Of a DNA stretch of 64,000 nt, positions 1-7,922 are shown one piece after another; position 1 is the first letter of the stretch; every line of letters begins with the position of its first letter. The notes beneath the pieces were generated by a model, which was not told the origin of the DNA, ran no database searches, and saw only the letters and a program-made list of their open reading frames with translations. The DNA comes from Prosthecobacter sp. (GTDB lineage: Bacteria > Verrucomicrobiota > Verrucomicrobiia > Verrucomicrobiales > Verrucomicrobiaceae), in contig NZ_JACSRD010000160.1 in NCBI RefSeq assembly GCF_014879935.1, forward strand, positions 42,906 through 106,905. Direction: 5' to 3'. Both the position numbers and the translations under genes were made by a program.

Positions 1-154
1 CAGGTCTTGCAATCGGTGGCGGCCTTCTTGGCGCAGCAGGAGCCCGTGGGGCAGGCTTCCTTCTTCTTGCCGGCGAAGATGCAACGGCCGTCGGAGGTGC
101 AGCTGCTGAGGGCGAAGGCGGCGACGGCGAGGGTGAGGGTGAGGAGTGCTTTCA
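1..154 (-). CDS. Small Cys-rich lipoprotein, C-terminus cut by window edge
   Basis: The reading frame starts at the ATG complementary to 152-154 and runs off the left edge, giving at least 51 residues. The N-terminus MKALLTLTLAVAAFALSSC is a hydrophobic signal ending in a lipobox (LSSC), so the mature protein should be a lipid-anchored peptide starting at Cys19. The visible mature part is short, Lys-rich and Cys-rich (CIF at 25, CPTGSCC near 36-41, DCK near 49), which suggests metal binding or disulfides. I do not recognise a family. The incomplete C-terminus prevents a firmer call. Confidence 0.6.
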
Positions 155-279
155 TTTGTGGTGTGGTGTCAGTTGGGAGGTGACCGGGGCGGCTGTGTGC
201 CGCACCGGTGTGAGGGCCAGTCATACGCGCATCTTTAGCAAAAGTGAACAAATTCAGGCAAAGAAGACCCGTGGGCATG

Positions 280-308
280 AAAAAGCCCGGAGGGGACGCC
301 TCCGGGCC
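280..308 (-). terminator. Rho-independent terminator of the gene at 340-594
   Basis: Read on the minus strand, a 9-bp perfect GC stem (right arm 299-307, left arm 285-293) with a 5-nt loop (294-298) is followed by five T (complement of 280-284). It lies about 30 bp downstream of the stop codon of the minus-strand gene ending at 340. Confidence 0.8.
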
Positions 309-339
309 TCGGGAGTTGAGGGACTCAACTCAGAATGGA

Positions 340-594
340 TCAGCCTTCCTTGAGGGATTCCACTTTCTTGTGGGAGCTGACGGCGGTCACCTTCTTGCCG
401 ACGAGCTTGTCAGCGTCTTTGACGGCAGCGGTGAGGGTGAGCTTGACGTCTTTGCCGTCGGCTTCGATGACGATGGACTTGGAGTCACCGTCAACGGACT
501 TGAGCTTGCCGCTGGTGGTTTCAGTTTTGCCGCAGCCGGCGAAAGCGGAGGCGGAGAGGCCGATGACGGCGAGGGTGGTGAGGATGGATTTCAT
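340..594 (-). CDS. Small secreted/lipoprotein-like protein with compact beta domain
   Basis: The protein has 84 residues when started at the ATG complementary to 592-594, which begins a typical signal peptide (MKSILTTLAVIGLSASAFAG). Frame continues 19 codons upstream but that part is polar and not signal-like. A Cys follows the signal (AGCGK), so it is either a lipoprotein or cleaved after AFA. The mature part is about 64 residues, Lys/Val/Thr-rich, resembling a single small beta-barrel-like domain (GKLKSVDGDSKSIVIEADGK). A clear terminator follows, so it is probably monocistronic. The family is not recognised. Confidence 0.65.
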   Translation of the reverse strand: MKSILTTLAVIGLSASAFAGCGKTETTSGKLKSVDGDSKSIVIEADGKDVKLTLTAAVKDADKLVGKKVTAVSSHKKVESLKEG

Positions 595-747
595 GTTGGG
601 TGGGTGTTGGCTTTTCCGGCAGGGAATGCCCCGGGACGGATTTGCGCACATTCAAAACGAACCGGTGCCGGGCTGGCAATCAAAATTTTTGTGGGGTCGG
701 GTGAAAAGGCTCGTCACAGGCGCCGGCCCTGTGCCACGCTCGCCCGC

Positions 748-1470
748 ATGAAATCCCACGCGCTTCTCCTCGGCTGCGGCCTGTTCTGGCTGCTGGCGGC
801 CACCTGTCGTGCCCACCCGCTGCCTGATGTGCCGGTGCGGGCGAATTTTGAGGAAAATGGCGACTGGACGCTGCAGGTGGAGATCGATCCGCGCTGTTTT
901 GAGGACGATCCAAACGTGGCCCCCTACCTGACGAATGCCGATCTGGCGGTCACGCCAGCCGAGCGGAAGGACAAGCTGAAGGCCCAGGCACGGGATTACA
1001 TCCAGAAGGTGGTCGAGATCGTGCTGGACCCGGCGGTGGAGGTGAAACCGGACTACATCTGGGAGTTCACGGGTGCGGAGAATGCGGAGCTGAAGACACC
1101 CGAGGACCCGGTGATGCTGACCGGCACCTGGCGGGGGAAGATTCCTGCCGGAACGACCGGCTACTCGATCAAGGCGCTGGAGACTGGCACGCTGAGTGTG
1201 CTTTATCACAACACGGCCCTGGGAAAGAAGATCGAGCGTTACCAGATCCTGTTTCCGGGTGAAAACAGCTACGTGCTCGATTTGCAGAGCTACAAGCCGC
1301 GCACGGCCGCCCCGCCGCCGATCGTGGCGGATGAAGGCGCCGCTGCGGCTGTGGAGGCGCCGTGTGCCTTCTGTGGCTCTGGTGGAGACTCCTACGTGCT
1401 GCCGGTCGTCGTGTCCGTGGCCCTGATCGTGGCTTTGGTGACGTGGCTGCGGAGAAAGCGCCCGGTGTAA
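748..1470 (+). CDS. Exported protein with C-terminal membrane anchor
   Basis: The chosen ATG at 748 gives 240 residues and an immediate signal peptide (MKSHALLLGCGLFWLLAATCRA). An open frame extends back to 244 but lacks coding character and overlaps a gene on the other strand. The mature region (about 23-200) is soluble with mixed alpha/beta composition. Near 200-215 there is a Pro/Ala-rich linker, then Cys residues (PCAFCG), then a single membrane helix (about 218-235) ending in RRKRPV. This resembles a sorting or membrane-anchor tail with a positive cytoplasmic end. No catalytic motif is visible. Function unknown; the next gene is unrelated. Confidence 0.6.
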   Translation: MKSHALLLGCGLFWLLAATCRAHPLPDVPVRANFEENGDWTLQVEIDPRCFEDDPNVAPYLTNADLAVTPAERKDKLKAQARDYIQKVVEIVLDPAVEVKPDYIWEFTGAENAELKTPEDPVMLTGTWRGKIPAGTTGYSIKALETGTLSVLYHNTALGKKIERYQILFPGENSYVLDLQSYKPRTAAPPPIVADEGAAAAVEAPCAFCGSGGDSYVLPVVVSVALIVALVTWLRRKRPV

Positions 1471-1518
1471 CTCGGAATTATGATTCCGAGCCGGGCGACG
1501 CGGAATCGGAATTCCGCG
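1471..1518. repeat. Twin hairpin element
   Basis: Two perfect 8-bp hairpins lie side by side directly after a stop codon: CTCGGAAT/ATTCCGAG at 1471-1490 and CGCGGAAT/ATTCCGCG at 1499-1518. Both share the GGAAT/ATTCC core. There is no T-run, so this looks more like a short interspersed palindromic element than a standard terminator, although it could still slow transcription. Confidence 0.55.
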
Positions 1519-1581
1519 CTACAATCCGCGCGTCCAGAACTTCCGTTTGCGCCGTGATTGGCTGCGCGTAAAGGCCGCCAC

Positions 1582-2502
1582 GTGAATCAGGCATTTGTAT
1601 TGGGCGCAGGCATTGGCGAACGGCTCCGGCCGCTGACGGAACAGCTTCCGAAACCCCTCGTGCCCGTGTTTCACCGGCCGCTGATCACTTATGCCTTCGA
1701 TCATCTGCTGGCTGCGGGCGTTTCCAGCCTCGTGGTGAACACGCACCACATCCCGGAGGCCTATGAAAAAGCTTTCCCCCATCAAAGCTATCGCGGTGTG
1801 CCCCTCCAGTTCCGCAATGAAAGCCCCGTGCGGCTGGAAACGGCCGGTGGTATCGCCAATGTGCGCGACCTGCTGCGGGACGAGCCCTTCCTCGTCTATA
1901 ATGGCGACATCCTGACCGACCTGCCCCTGAAGCCGCTGCTCACCGAGCACCGGGAAAACGGCAACCTCGTCACCCTCGTCCTGCGCAGCCACGGACCGGC
2001 CTTGCACATCGCTTTTGACCCACGGCGCGGCATGATCACTGACATCCGCAACAAGCTGGGCACCGGAGACGAGGGGAAATACCTCTTCACCGGCATCTAC
2101 GCCTGCGATCCGGCGATTCACGACTGGATCACACCCGGCAAGGTGGAGTCTGTCATTCCCATCTTCCTGAACATGATCCGTCAGGGGGCGAAGATTGGTG
2201 GCGTGGTGATCGACGAGGGCAGTTGGTGGGATCTTGGCAGCCGCACGGCCTACCTGGCCGCGCATGCCGCGCTCAACGGCATGTATGGCCCCGCAATTGA
2301 TCCTGCGGCCCGGATCGAAGACGGAGCCGTTCTGCGCGGCACCAACGTCATCGGAGCCGACGCCGTCATCGAATCCGGGGTGCAACTGGAAGACTGCATC
2401 GTCTGGCCCGGCGGCCGCGTCGTCCGCGGCGCTCACCTGAAGCGCTGCATCGTCCGCAGCGCCGTCACGGCAGCCGGGATCGTGGAGGACGCCGACTTCT
2501 AG
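1582..2502 (+). CDS. Sugar-1-phosphate nucleotidyltransferase (MurU/ManC-like)
   Basis: The protein activates a sugar-1-phosphate with an NTP. The start is taken as GTG 1582, which has an AAAGG ribosome site 7 nt upstream and puts the nucleotide-binding loop GAGIGERLRPLT at residues 8-19; a TTG at 1558 is a weaker alternative. The conserved KPLVPV, ETAGG and NGDI segments of the NTP_transferase fold follow. A C-terminal region (about 225-306) has hexapeptide-like repeats (left-handed beta-helix), making 306 residues, longer than Pseudomonas MurU. The next gene is an AmgK-type kinase, so the pair may convert MurNAc or GlcNAc to its NDP form. GDP-mannose pyrophosphorylase is the main alternative. 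Confidence 0.8.
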   Translation: MNQAFVLGAGIGERLRPLTEQLPKPLVPVFHRPLITYAFDHLLAAGVSSLVVNTHHIPEAYEKAFPHQSYRGVPLQFRNESPVRLETAGGIANVRDLLRDEPFLVYNGDILTDLPLKPLLTEHRENGNLVTLVLRSHGPALHIAFDPRRGMITDIRNKLGTGDEGKYLFTGIYACDPAIHDWITPGKVESVIPIFLNMIRQGAKIGGVVIDEGSWWDLGSRTAYLAAHAALNGMYGPAIDPAARIEDGAVLRGTNVIGADAVIESGVQLEDCIVWPGGRVVRGAHLKRCIVRSAVTAAGIVEDADF

Positions 2503-2508
2503 TTGGAG

Positions 2509-2596
2509 GGTTTCAAGTTTCAGGTTTCAAGTTGAGCCGGAACGTGACCTCCATGAGACTTTCCGGCTTCGAACTTGGAACCTGAAACTTTGAACT
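2509..2596. repeat. Inverted-repeat element, GTTTCAGGTTTCAAG family
   Basis: Left arm 2509-2533 and right arm 2570-2596 are imperfect reverse complements built on the core AAGTTTCAGGTTYCAAGTT, with a 37-bp centre. The element fills the space between the nucleotidyltransferase and the AmgK-like gene. Related copies occur at 55079-55166 (inside a gene) and a half copy at about 7006-7035. Confidence 0.75.
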
Positions 2597-2603
2597 GACG
2601 AAA

Positions 2604-3593
2604 ATGCCCCCCGAACACGAGGCCCTGCTCATTCTCACTCGCGAACAGTTTCCAGAGCTGGACGCTGTCGGGTGCGAGGTCGAAGTGATCCTCAAAGGCG
2701 CCTCTGACCGGCATTTTTACCGCCTCAACTGGCAGGACGGCCGTGAATCGATGGTGCTGATGGTTTACACCCTCGCACGTCGCGACAATCCGAAGTTCGT
2801 GCCCGCCACCCGCCGGCTGGAAAAGATCGGCGCGCACGTGCCGCACGTGATGGCATTCGATGAGCAGCGGCTCTGCGTGTGGCTGCAGGACCTCGGTCGT
2901 GTTGATTTGCAGTCGTATGACCAGAAGTCCTGGGAACTGCGCCGGCCGCTGTACGAGGCCACCTTGCGTGAGGCGGCGAAATTCCATGGTGTGGGCGAAA
3001 CCGGCCTGAGTCCCGCCGATCTTAATGAACTGGAGCCGGCCTTCGACGAGGCGCTTTACGAATGGGAGCAGAATTACTTCCTGGATCACTTCGTCGGTGG
3101 CCACCTGGGCCGCGAATTCGGCCGCGAGGAGTATCAAGCCGCTCACGAGGCACTGAAACAGCTCCGTCGCCGCCTCGCCAGGTTGCCGCGTTGCCTGGTG
3201 CATCGTGATTTTCAAAGCCAGAATGTCCTCATCCGTGGCGAGGACGCCTGGCTGGTCGATTACCAAGGGCTGCGTCTCGGCCGGGCTGAATACGACCTCG
3301 CCTCGCTGCTTTACGATCCCTACGTGACCCTGGCGCCCACCGAACGCGGCGAGCTGCTGCGTTACTACGCGGCGCATCGCGGCCTCGATCTGGACGAGCT
3401 CCGGGATGTGTTCCACCTGTGTGCCGCGCAGCGCCTGATGCAGGCGCTCGGGGCCTACGCCAACCTGAGCCGGAACCTCGGCAAACCGCACTACCAGCAG
3501 CACATCCCGGCCGCCGTCTCGAATCTTTCCGAAGTCTGCCAGCAGGGACGGGGATTGAAGGATCTGCGCGCCTTCTTTGAAGGCGGGTTTTGA
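2604..3593 (+). CDS. amgK: AmgK-like anomeric sugar kinase (APH fold)
   Basis: The protein (329 residues) has the aminoglycoside-phosphotransferase fold seen in AmgK, which phosphorylates MurNAc/GlcNAc at C1 in peptidoglycan recycling. Visible signatures are GASDRHFYR (about residues 32-40, nucleotide loop), the catalytic-loop HRDFQSQNVLI (about 201-211) and the metal-binding region WLVDYQGLRLG (about 217-227). The gene lies 101 bp after a sugar-1-phosphate nucleotidyltransferase, the usual partner. Together they suggest a route from free amino sugar to nucleotide sugar that bypasses de novo synthesis. Substrate is inferred from family and neighbour only. Confidence 0.75.
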   Translation: MPPEHEALLILTREQFPELDAVGCEVEVILKGASDRHFYRLNWQDGRESMVLMVYTLARRDNPKFVPATRRLEKIGAHVPHVMAFDEQRLCVWLQDLGRVDLQSYDQKSWELRRPLYEATLREAAKFHGVGETGLSPADLNELEPAFDEALYEWEQNYFLDHFVGGHLGREFGREEYQAAHEALKQLRRRLARLPRCLVHRDFQSQNVLIRGEDAWLVDYQGLRLGRAEYDLASLLYDPYVTLAPTERGELLRYYAAHRGLDLDELRDVFHLCAAQRLMQALGAYANLSRNLGKPHYQQHIPAAVSNLSEVCQQGRGLKDLRAFFEGGF

Positions 3594-3684
3594 GCGCACG
3601 GAGGCCTCGGTGACTGCCCCTGTCAGGCCGGAAGGCATGCCAGACGCGAAATCGCATTGCCCTATCAACCCGACTGCGCTCTAA

Positions 3685-4611
3685 ATGGGCGCGTTTCCAA
3701 CCCGCCGCATGTCCGAATCCGCCGCCGCCAAGCCCACCGCGCCCAGCAAGCGTCGTGTTTTCGCGTCGCGTCTGTTCAGCACGCTGCTGCTGTGGGCGGT
3801 GCTGGTCTTTGCCTTCAATTCACAGAAGGAATGGCTGGTGATGGTGATCACGGGCCTCTTCGGCATTGCTGGAGCGGTGGAATACTACCGCCTGCTGCGG
3901 GCTGATCCCCATGCACGGTCCTTCAACGTGCTGGGCCTCCTGATTTGCGTGGGCTACTGGATCGCAGTGGCCTGGTGGCTGCATGCCGGCAGATCGGCCG
4001 ATTTGATGTGGCTGGATCTCGTCGCCCTCACCGCCAGCGTCCACGGCAGCTTCCTGCTCTGCTACCGCCAGCAGTTGGAGGGAGTGCTGACGCTCCAGCG
4101 CATCTTCAACACGGTCTTTGGCGTGGTGTACACCGTGATCTTCTTCGGTTTCATGGTGAAGGTGATCTACCTGGAGCCTGCGGAGCCGATGAAGGGCTGC
4201 TTTCTGCTGCTCTTCCTCATCATGGTGACCAAGTTCAGCGACATGGGCGCCTACGTCTTCGGAGTGATCTTCGGAAAGCACAAAATGATCCCGCACATCA
4301 GCCCCGCGAAGTCATGGGAGGGGTTTGCCGGTTCGTTTGTCGGCTCGTTCCTGGCGGCAGCGATCCTGCTGCTTGCGCTGCCGGAGAAGATCTCGCCGCC
4401 GCTCAGTTGGCTGCACGGCATGATCCTGGCCCCGGTGCTTTGTGCGACTGCTGTGACGGGTGACCTGGCCGAATCGGTGCTGAAGCGCTGCGTGGCCATC
4501 AAGGACAGCGGCCACAAGCTGCCTGGCATCGGCGGCATTTTGGATCTCACCGACAGCCTGTTGTTCACCGCACCGGTGTTTTATTTCTACTTGTCCGCCA
4601 TCGCCCGCTAA
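3685..4611 (+). CDS. cdsA: Phosphatidate cytidylyltransferase
   Basis: CdsA makes CDP-diacylglycerol from phosphatidate and CTP at the inner membrane, the branch point of phospholipid synthesis. The 308-residue protein is mostly membrane helices. It carries the family signature near the C-terminus: SVLKRCVAIKDSGHKLPGIG then GILDLTDS (about residues 267-294), plus the SDMGAYVFG and SPAKSWEG segments (about 180-215). The usual HGG-x-DR-x-D is IGG-x-DL-x-D here, a common variant. The start at 3685 is ATG; an internal ATG at 3709 is possible. dxr follows after 15 bp, a conserved bacterial neighbourhood. Confidence 0.93.
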   Translation: MGAFPTRRMSESAAAKPTAPSKRRVFASRLFSTLLLWAVLVFAFNSQKEWLVMVITGLFGIAGAVEYYRLLRADPHARSFNVLGLLICVGYWIAVAWWLHAGRSADLMWLDLVALTASVHGSFLLCYRQQLEGVLTLQRIFNTVFGVVYTVIFFGFMVKVIYLEPAEPMKGCFLLLFLIMVTKFSDMGAYVFGVIFGKHKMIPHISPAKSWEGFAGSFVGSFLAAAILLLALPEKISPPLSWLHGMILAPVLCATAVTGDLAESVLKRCVAIKDSGHKLPGIGGILDLTDSLLFTAPVFYFYLSAIAR

Positions 4612-4629
4612 GCCAAACACAAGCCTGTG

Positions 4630-5766
4630 ATGCGCAAAGTTCTCCTCCTCGGCTCCACCGGCTCCATCGGCACCAGTGCCCTCAAAGTGGCCCGTGACAT
4701 CCCGGAGCGGATGCAAATCGTCGGCCTGGCGGCGAACAGCAGCGTGGAATCACTCGTGGACCAGGTGCGTGAGACCGGCGTGAAGCAGGTGGCGCTGACG
4801 GATGCCGCCGCAGCCGCCAAAGCGCGTGCGCTGCTGCCTGCGGATGTCGTTTTGCACTCGGGAGCGCAGGGATTGGTCGATCTGGTCGATGAATCCGACG
4901 CGGACATGGTGCTGGTGGCCATTGTCGGCACCGCTGGCCTCGCTCCGGCGCTGGCCGCGATCGAGCGTGGCATGCATCTGGCCGTCGCCAGCAAGGAAAT
5001 CCTCGTCATGGCCGGCGAAGCCGTCACCGAGGCGGCGAAGCGCAAAGGCGTGAACCTCCTGCCCGTGGACAGCGAGCACAACGCCATCTTCCAGTGCCTG
5101 GAAGGTCACCGCCACAGCGAGGTGCAGCGCATCCTGCTCACGGCCAGTGGCGGCCCGTTCCGCACCTTGCCGGCGGAACAACTGGCTGACGTCACTGTCG
5201 CCCAGGCGCTGAAGCACCCCACCTGGAGCATGGGCCGCAAGATCACGATCGACAGCGCCACGCTGTTCAACAAAGGCCTCGAAATGATCGAGGCGAAGTG
5301 GCTTTTCGACGTGCCGATGGAGAAGATCGAGGTCGTCGTGCACCCGCAAAGCATCGTGCACAGCATGGTGGAGTTTGCCGACAATAGCGTCATCGCCCAG
5401 CTCAGTCATAGCGACATGTGTTTCCCCATTCAGTATGCCGTCACCTGGCCGGAACGCGTTCCGAACCACCTCAAGCCGCTCGATTTCGCGAAAGTGGGCG
5501 CGTTGCATTTCGAAGCGCCGCGTGTGGCTGATTTCCCGGCGCTCAACCTCGCCCGCCATGCCGGAACCACCGGCGGTACGTTGCCTGCGGTGCTGAATGC
5601 GGCCAACGAAGTCGCCGTGGACGCCTTTTTGAGCGGCAAAATCAAGTTTCCCGGCATCTGGCAGACCGTCGAGCGCGTCATGACCGCGCATCAAGTCGTG
5701 CCGCACCCGGATCTGGACACGCTGATCGACGCAGACGCCTGGGCGAGGCGTGAGGCCTCGAAGTAA
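4630..5766 (+). CDS. dxr: 1-deoxy-D-xylulose 5-phosphate reductoisomerase
   Basis: Dxr converts DXP to MEP with NADPH, the committed step of the non-mevalonate isoprenoid pathway. In the 378-residue protein the NADPH loop GSTGSIG lies at residues 8-14, the SKE motif at 121-123, metal ligands Asp147 and Glu149 in VDSEHNA, ASGGPF at 172-177, and the catalytic loop region HPTWSMGRKITIDSATLFNK at 196-215 with Glu218. All key residues are present. GTG 4627 directly precedes ATG 4630; I use the ATG because it gives the standard MRKVLLLGSTGSIG start. The gene is probably co-transcribed with cdsA. rseP, frequently next, is absent. Confidence 0.96.
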   Translation: MRKVLLLGSTGSIGTSALKVARDIPERMQIVGLAANSSVESLVDQVRETGVKQVALTDAAAAAKARALLPADVVLHSGAQGLVDLVDESDADMVLVAIVGTAGLAPALAAIERGMHLAVASKEILVMAGEAVTEAAKRKGVNLLPVDSEHNAIFQCLEGHRHSEVQRILLTASGGPFRTLPAEQLADVTVAQALKHPTWSMGRKITIDSATLFNKGLEMIEAKWLFDVPMEKIEVVVHPQSIVHSMVEFADNSVIAQLSHSDMCFPIQYAVTWPERVPNHLKPLDFAKVGALHFEAPRVADFPALNLARHAGTTGGTLPAVLNAANEVAVDAFLSGKIKFPGIWQTVERVMTAHQVVPHPDLDTLIDADAWARREASK

Positions 5767-5777
5767 ATCTGCGAGTA

Positions 5778-5797
5778 CCGAGGTGTCGGCACCTCAC
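5778..5797. terminator. Hairpin between convergent dxr and toroid gene
   Basis: GAGGTG-TCGG-CACCTC (5780-5795) forms a 6-bp stem with a tetraloop just after the dxr stop codon. A second small stem (CGAGGC/GCCTCG, 5744-5760) lies in the dxr tail. No T-run is seen, so termination activity is uncertain; it may be another interspersed palindrome. Confidence 0.35.
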
Positions 5798-5831
5798 GCA
5801 TTCTCCGGCGGTGGACGTCCGTGAGGCAGGG

Positions 5832-6995
5832 TCACAGCGTCTGATGAATACGGCCGAGCGCCATGAGGATGTAGCTGGTGACGAGGACGGGATCGCTTTC
5901 CATCCAGCGGCCTTCGGCATTCGCCCAGGAACCGTCGCCTTTTTGCAGGCTGAGGAGCTTTCCGGTGAGATCAGCACGCCAGTCGATCACCTTGCCGTCC
6001 TTGGTCTTGATGAAGTCGATGTCGGCCGTGCTGAGGGCCTTGCTCATGGTGTGGAAGTAGTAGTAGAGGCCGGAGGCGCCGAGACCGGGGTTTTCCTCGA
6101 CGGTGTAGTGGTTCTGCAGCCACTCGATGACGGCTTTGACACGTGGATCGTCTTTTTCGAGCCCGGCGTAGATGAAGCTGAGCAGGCCGGCGTAGCTGAT
6201 GCTGCCGTAGCTGCGGAGGGCGATGCTGCCGTCCGGGTTTTCGACTTTGGCACCCCGGGTTTCGACGGGGTTGTAGATGAAGCCGCCAGCGTCGTCGGGA
6301 TCCTTGCTCACCCAGGAGGACTTATTCGACTCGGGGCGGTTCTGGCAGCGCTGAATGAAGTCGATGGCGGCGGCGTAGTTGAGCTTGGGCTCGTTTTTGG
6401 CGGCATCGCCTTTGTCAGCGAGGAGGGCCTCGGAGTAGTGGATGGCTTCAAGGGCGAAGACCATGTTCGACATGTCGGCGTGCATGCCTTTGTCGTCGCC
6501 GTAGCCGATGCCGCCGTCGAGCGGGTTGTCCTGCTTGCCTTTCTCATCGAGGTCGAGCTGACGGGTGACGAGGTAGCGGCGTGCCTTGAGCATGACTTCC
6601 TCGTTTTCAGGCTTCGGATTGAGAAGCAGGGCGGTGAGGGCGAGCGCGGTGTTGTAGTTGCCCCGGGCCTTGACGTAGATGCCGCCGTCGGGCTTGGCGT
6701 TGCTGAGGAGGAACTTGGTGGCTTTCTCGACTTCGGCCGGCACGGGATCGCCCGCCTTGCGATTGGGATCGAGCATGAAGCTGATGATGCCGAGGGCGGT
6801 GATGGCGACGGGTTCGGAATCGCCCCACTGGCCGGTTTCGCCGTTTTGCTTCGAGCGGAGGAAGTTCAGGCCGCGCTCGACGCCGAGACGGAGTTCTTGT
6901 TTGAGGGATTCGTGACGGGCGGCCTGCGTGGCGGCCTGCCCGAAGAGCGAGGCGGTGCCGAGGGTGATCGTGAGAAGTAGGGCGGGGAGTTTCAT
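5832..6995 (-). CDS. Secreted prenyltransferase/squalene-oxidase-repeat (alpha/alpha toroid) protein
   Basis: The 387-residue protein starts with a signal peptide (MKLPALLLTITLGTASLFGQA). The rest shows recurring helical repeats with QxGxWG/DGG-type turns: NGETGQWGDSEPVA (about 51), AKPDGGIYV (about 104), NPLDGGIGYG (about 157), DDAGGFIYNP (about 237) and QKGDGSWANAEG (about 356). These are typical of the terpenoid-cyclase/protein-prenyltransferase toroid fold, found in Verrucomicrobia and Planctomycetes as exported proteins of unknown function. The DxDD or metal-centre residues of true cyclases are not evident, so it is more likely a binding or structural protein. A YdjY-like gene lies upstream on the same strand. 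Confidence 0.75.
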   Translation of the reverse strand: MKLPALLLTITLGTASLFGQAATQAARHESLKQELRLGVERGLNFLRSKQNGETGQWGDSEPVAITALGIISFMLDPNRKAGDPVPAEVEKATKFLLSNAKPDGGIYVKARGNYNTALALTALLLNPKPENEEVMLKARRYLVTRQLDLDEKGKQDNPLDGGIGYGDDKGMHADMSNMVFALEAIHYSEALLADKGDAAKNEPKLNYAAAIDFIQRCQNRPESNKSSWVSKDPDDAGGFIYNPVETRGAKVENPDGSIALRSYGSISYAGLLSFIYAGLEKDDPRVKAVIEWLQNHYTVEENPGLGASGLYYYFHTMSKALSTADIDFIKTKDGKVIDWRADLTGKLLSLQKGDGSWANAEGRWMESDPVLVTSYILMALGRIHQTL

Positions 6996-7005
6996 GACGG
7001 TGGAG

Positions 7006-7035
7006 AGGTTCCAGGTTTCAGGTTCAGGATTTCAA
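7006..7035. repeat. Half copy of the GTTTCAGG repeat family
   Basis: AGGTTCCAGGTTTCAGGTTC followed by AGGATTTCAAA matches one arm of the inverted repeats at 2509-2596 and 55079-55166. No matching second arm is visible. It lies between the toroid gene and the YdjY-like gene. Confidence 0.5.
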
Positions 7036-7042
7036 AAACGAG

Positions 7043-7780
7043 CTATTTGGCGGCGGGGGTGATGATGAGGGTGACCTTGGTCTCCTCGGCGGGAATGTTG
7101 GCGGGCATGCTGATCCAGAGCTCGTCGCGATGGTTGCCTTTGGCGGCGGAATTGATGATGGCCTGGCGATCAACGTAGGTGGAGATGATGGAGCCGGTCA
7201 TTTCGGCGTTGAAGCCGTCGTGGTCGATGATGGATCCATTGAAGATCCAGGTGTCGAGGTCGGGTGGAGACTGCCTGGTGTCGATGTTCTGGATGAAATC
7301 GGAAAGCGGCACGCGCTTGGTTTTGTCGCCGTCTTTCCACTCGACGTGAATGGCGAGGCGGTTGGCACCCGGGGTGGCGGGGGCGGTGTCCGGGTCTTTG
7401 TAGGGGCGTTCGTCCTTGGGTTCGAGTTTGTCGAGCAGGCCCTGGGTGGCGGGCTGATAATTGGCCAGAAGGAGGGCGAGCTGGACCTGAATGGGCCGGA
7501 CCTTGGTTTCGAGGATGGTTTCGTGGACTTTTTCCCCGGTTTCGTGGACGAGGGCGTATTCGATGGGCAGTTTTTGGTGGAGGATGCTGCAAGGAATGCG
7601 CAGTTCGCGGGTGGCGGCCTTGATCTGGATGCCATTGAGGTCGTAAACGCCGGGCGACACCTCCTTGAGAAGCTTCCGGGCTTCTTCCAACTGGGTCTTG
7701 GCGTCCGGTTTGGACGGTGCGGCCTCCTGGGCGGACAGGGATGCGAGGCAGCCAAGAGCTAGGATGAGCGTGAGGCGCAT
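7043..7780 (-). CDS. Exported YdjY-domain protein
   Basis: The 245-residue protein has a signal peptide (MRLTLILALGCLASLSAQ), then about residues 35-240 resemble the YdjY-type domain found in Verrucomicrobia and Planctomycetes: VYDLNGIQIKAATRELRIPC is followed by an EYALVHETGEKVHETILET segment. Function of the domain is not established; it is usually exported. The gene sits 47 bp upstream of the toroid gene on the same strand, so the two are probably an operon. The ATG at 7780 is followed directly by the signal sequence and no better start is seen. Confidence 0.7.
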   Translation of the reverse strand: MRLTLILALGCLASLSAQEAAPSKPDAKTQLEEARKLLKEVSPGVYDLNGIQIKAATRELRIPCSILHQKLPIEYALVHETGEKVHETILETKVRPIQVQLALLLANYQPATQGLLDKLEPKDERPYKDPDTAPATPGANRLAIHVEWKDGDKTKRVPLSDFIQNIDTRQSPPDLDTWIFNGSIIDHDGFNAEMTGSIISTYVDRQAIINSAAKGNHRDELWISMPANIPAEETKVTLIITPAAK

Positions 7781-7922
7781 GGGAATGACAGGTTAGGGGT
7801 GAGATACGAAGCAGCAACGACCTTCCTTGGGAAGGGGAGGCGGGTGGATGGTTTTTGTCCGTCGCATGGCTGAAACGGGCGATTTCTGTGCTTATCGCAC
7901 GCCAGCCTGGCCCGATGGAGCC

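Noticed and set aside
244..747. Upstream extension of the membrane-anchored protein
   Set aside because: It crosses a terminator and a gene on the other strand and has no coding character; the signal peptide begins at 748.
2520..3668. Long minus-strand frame opposite the AmgK-like gene
   Set aside because: It mirrors a well-supported kinase gene and its translation has no recognisable motif or start; a GC-rich shadow frame.
5811..6980. Long plus-strand frame opposite the toroid protein
   Set aside because: Composition is Val/Gly/Asp-repetitive, as expected from the antisense of a GC-rich gene, with no family signal.
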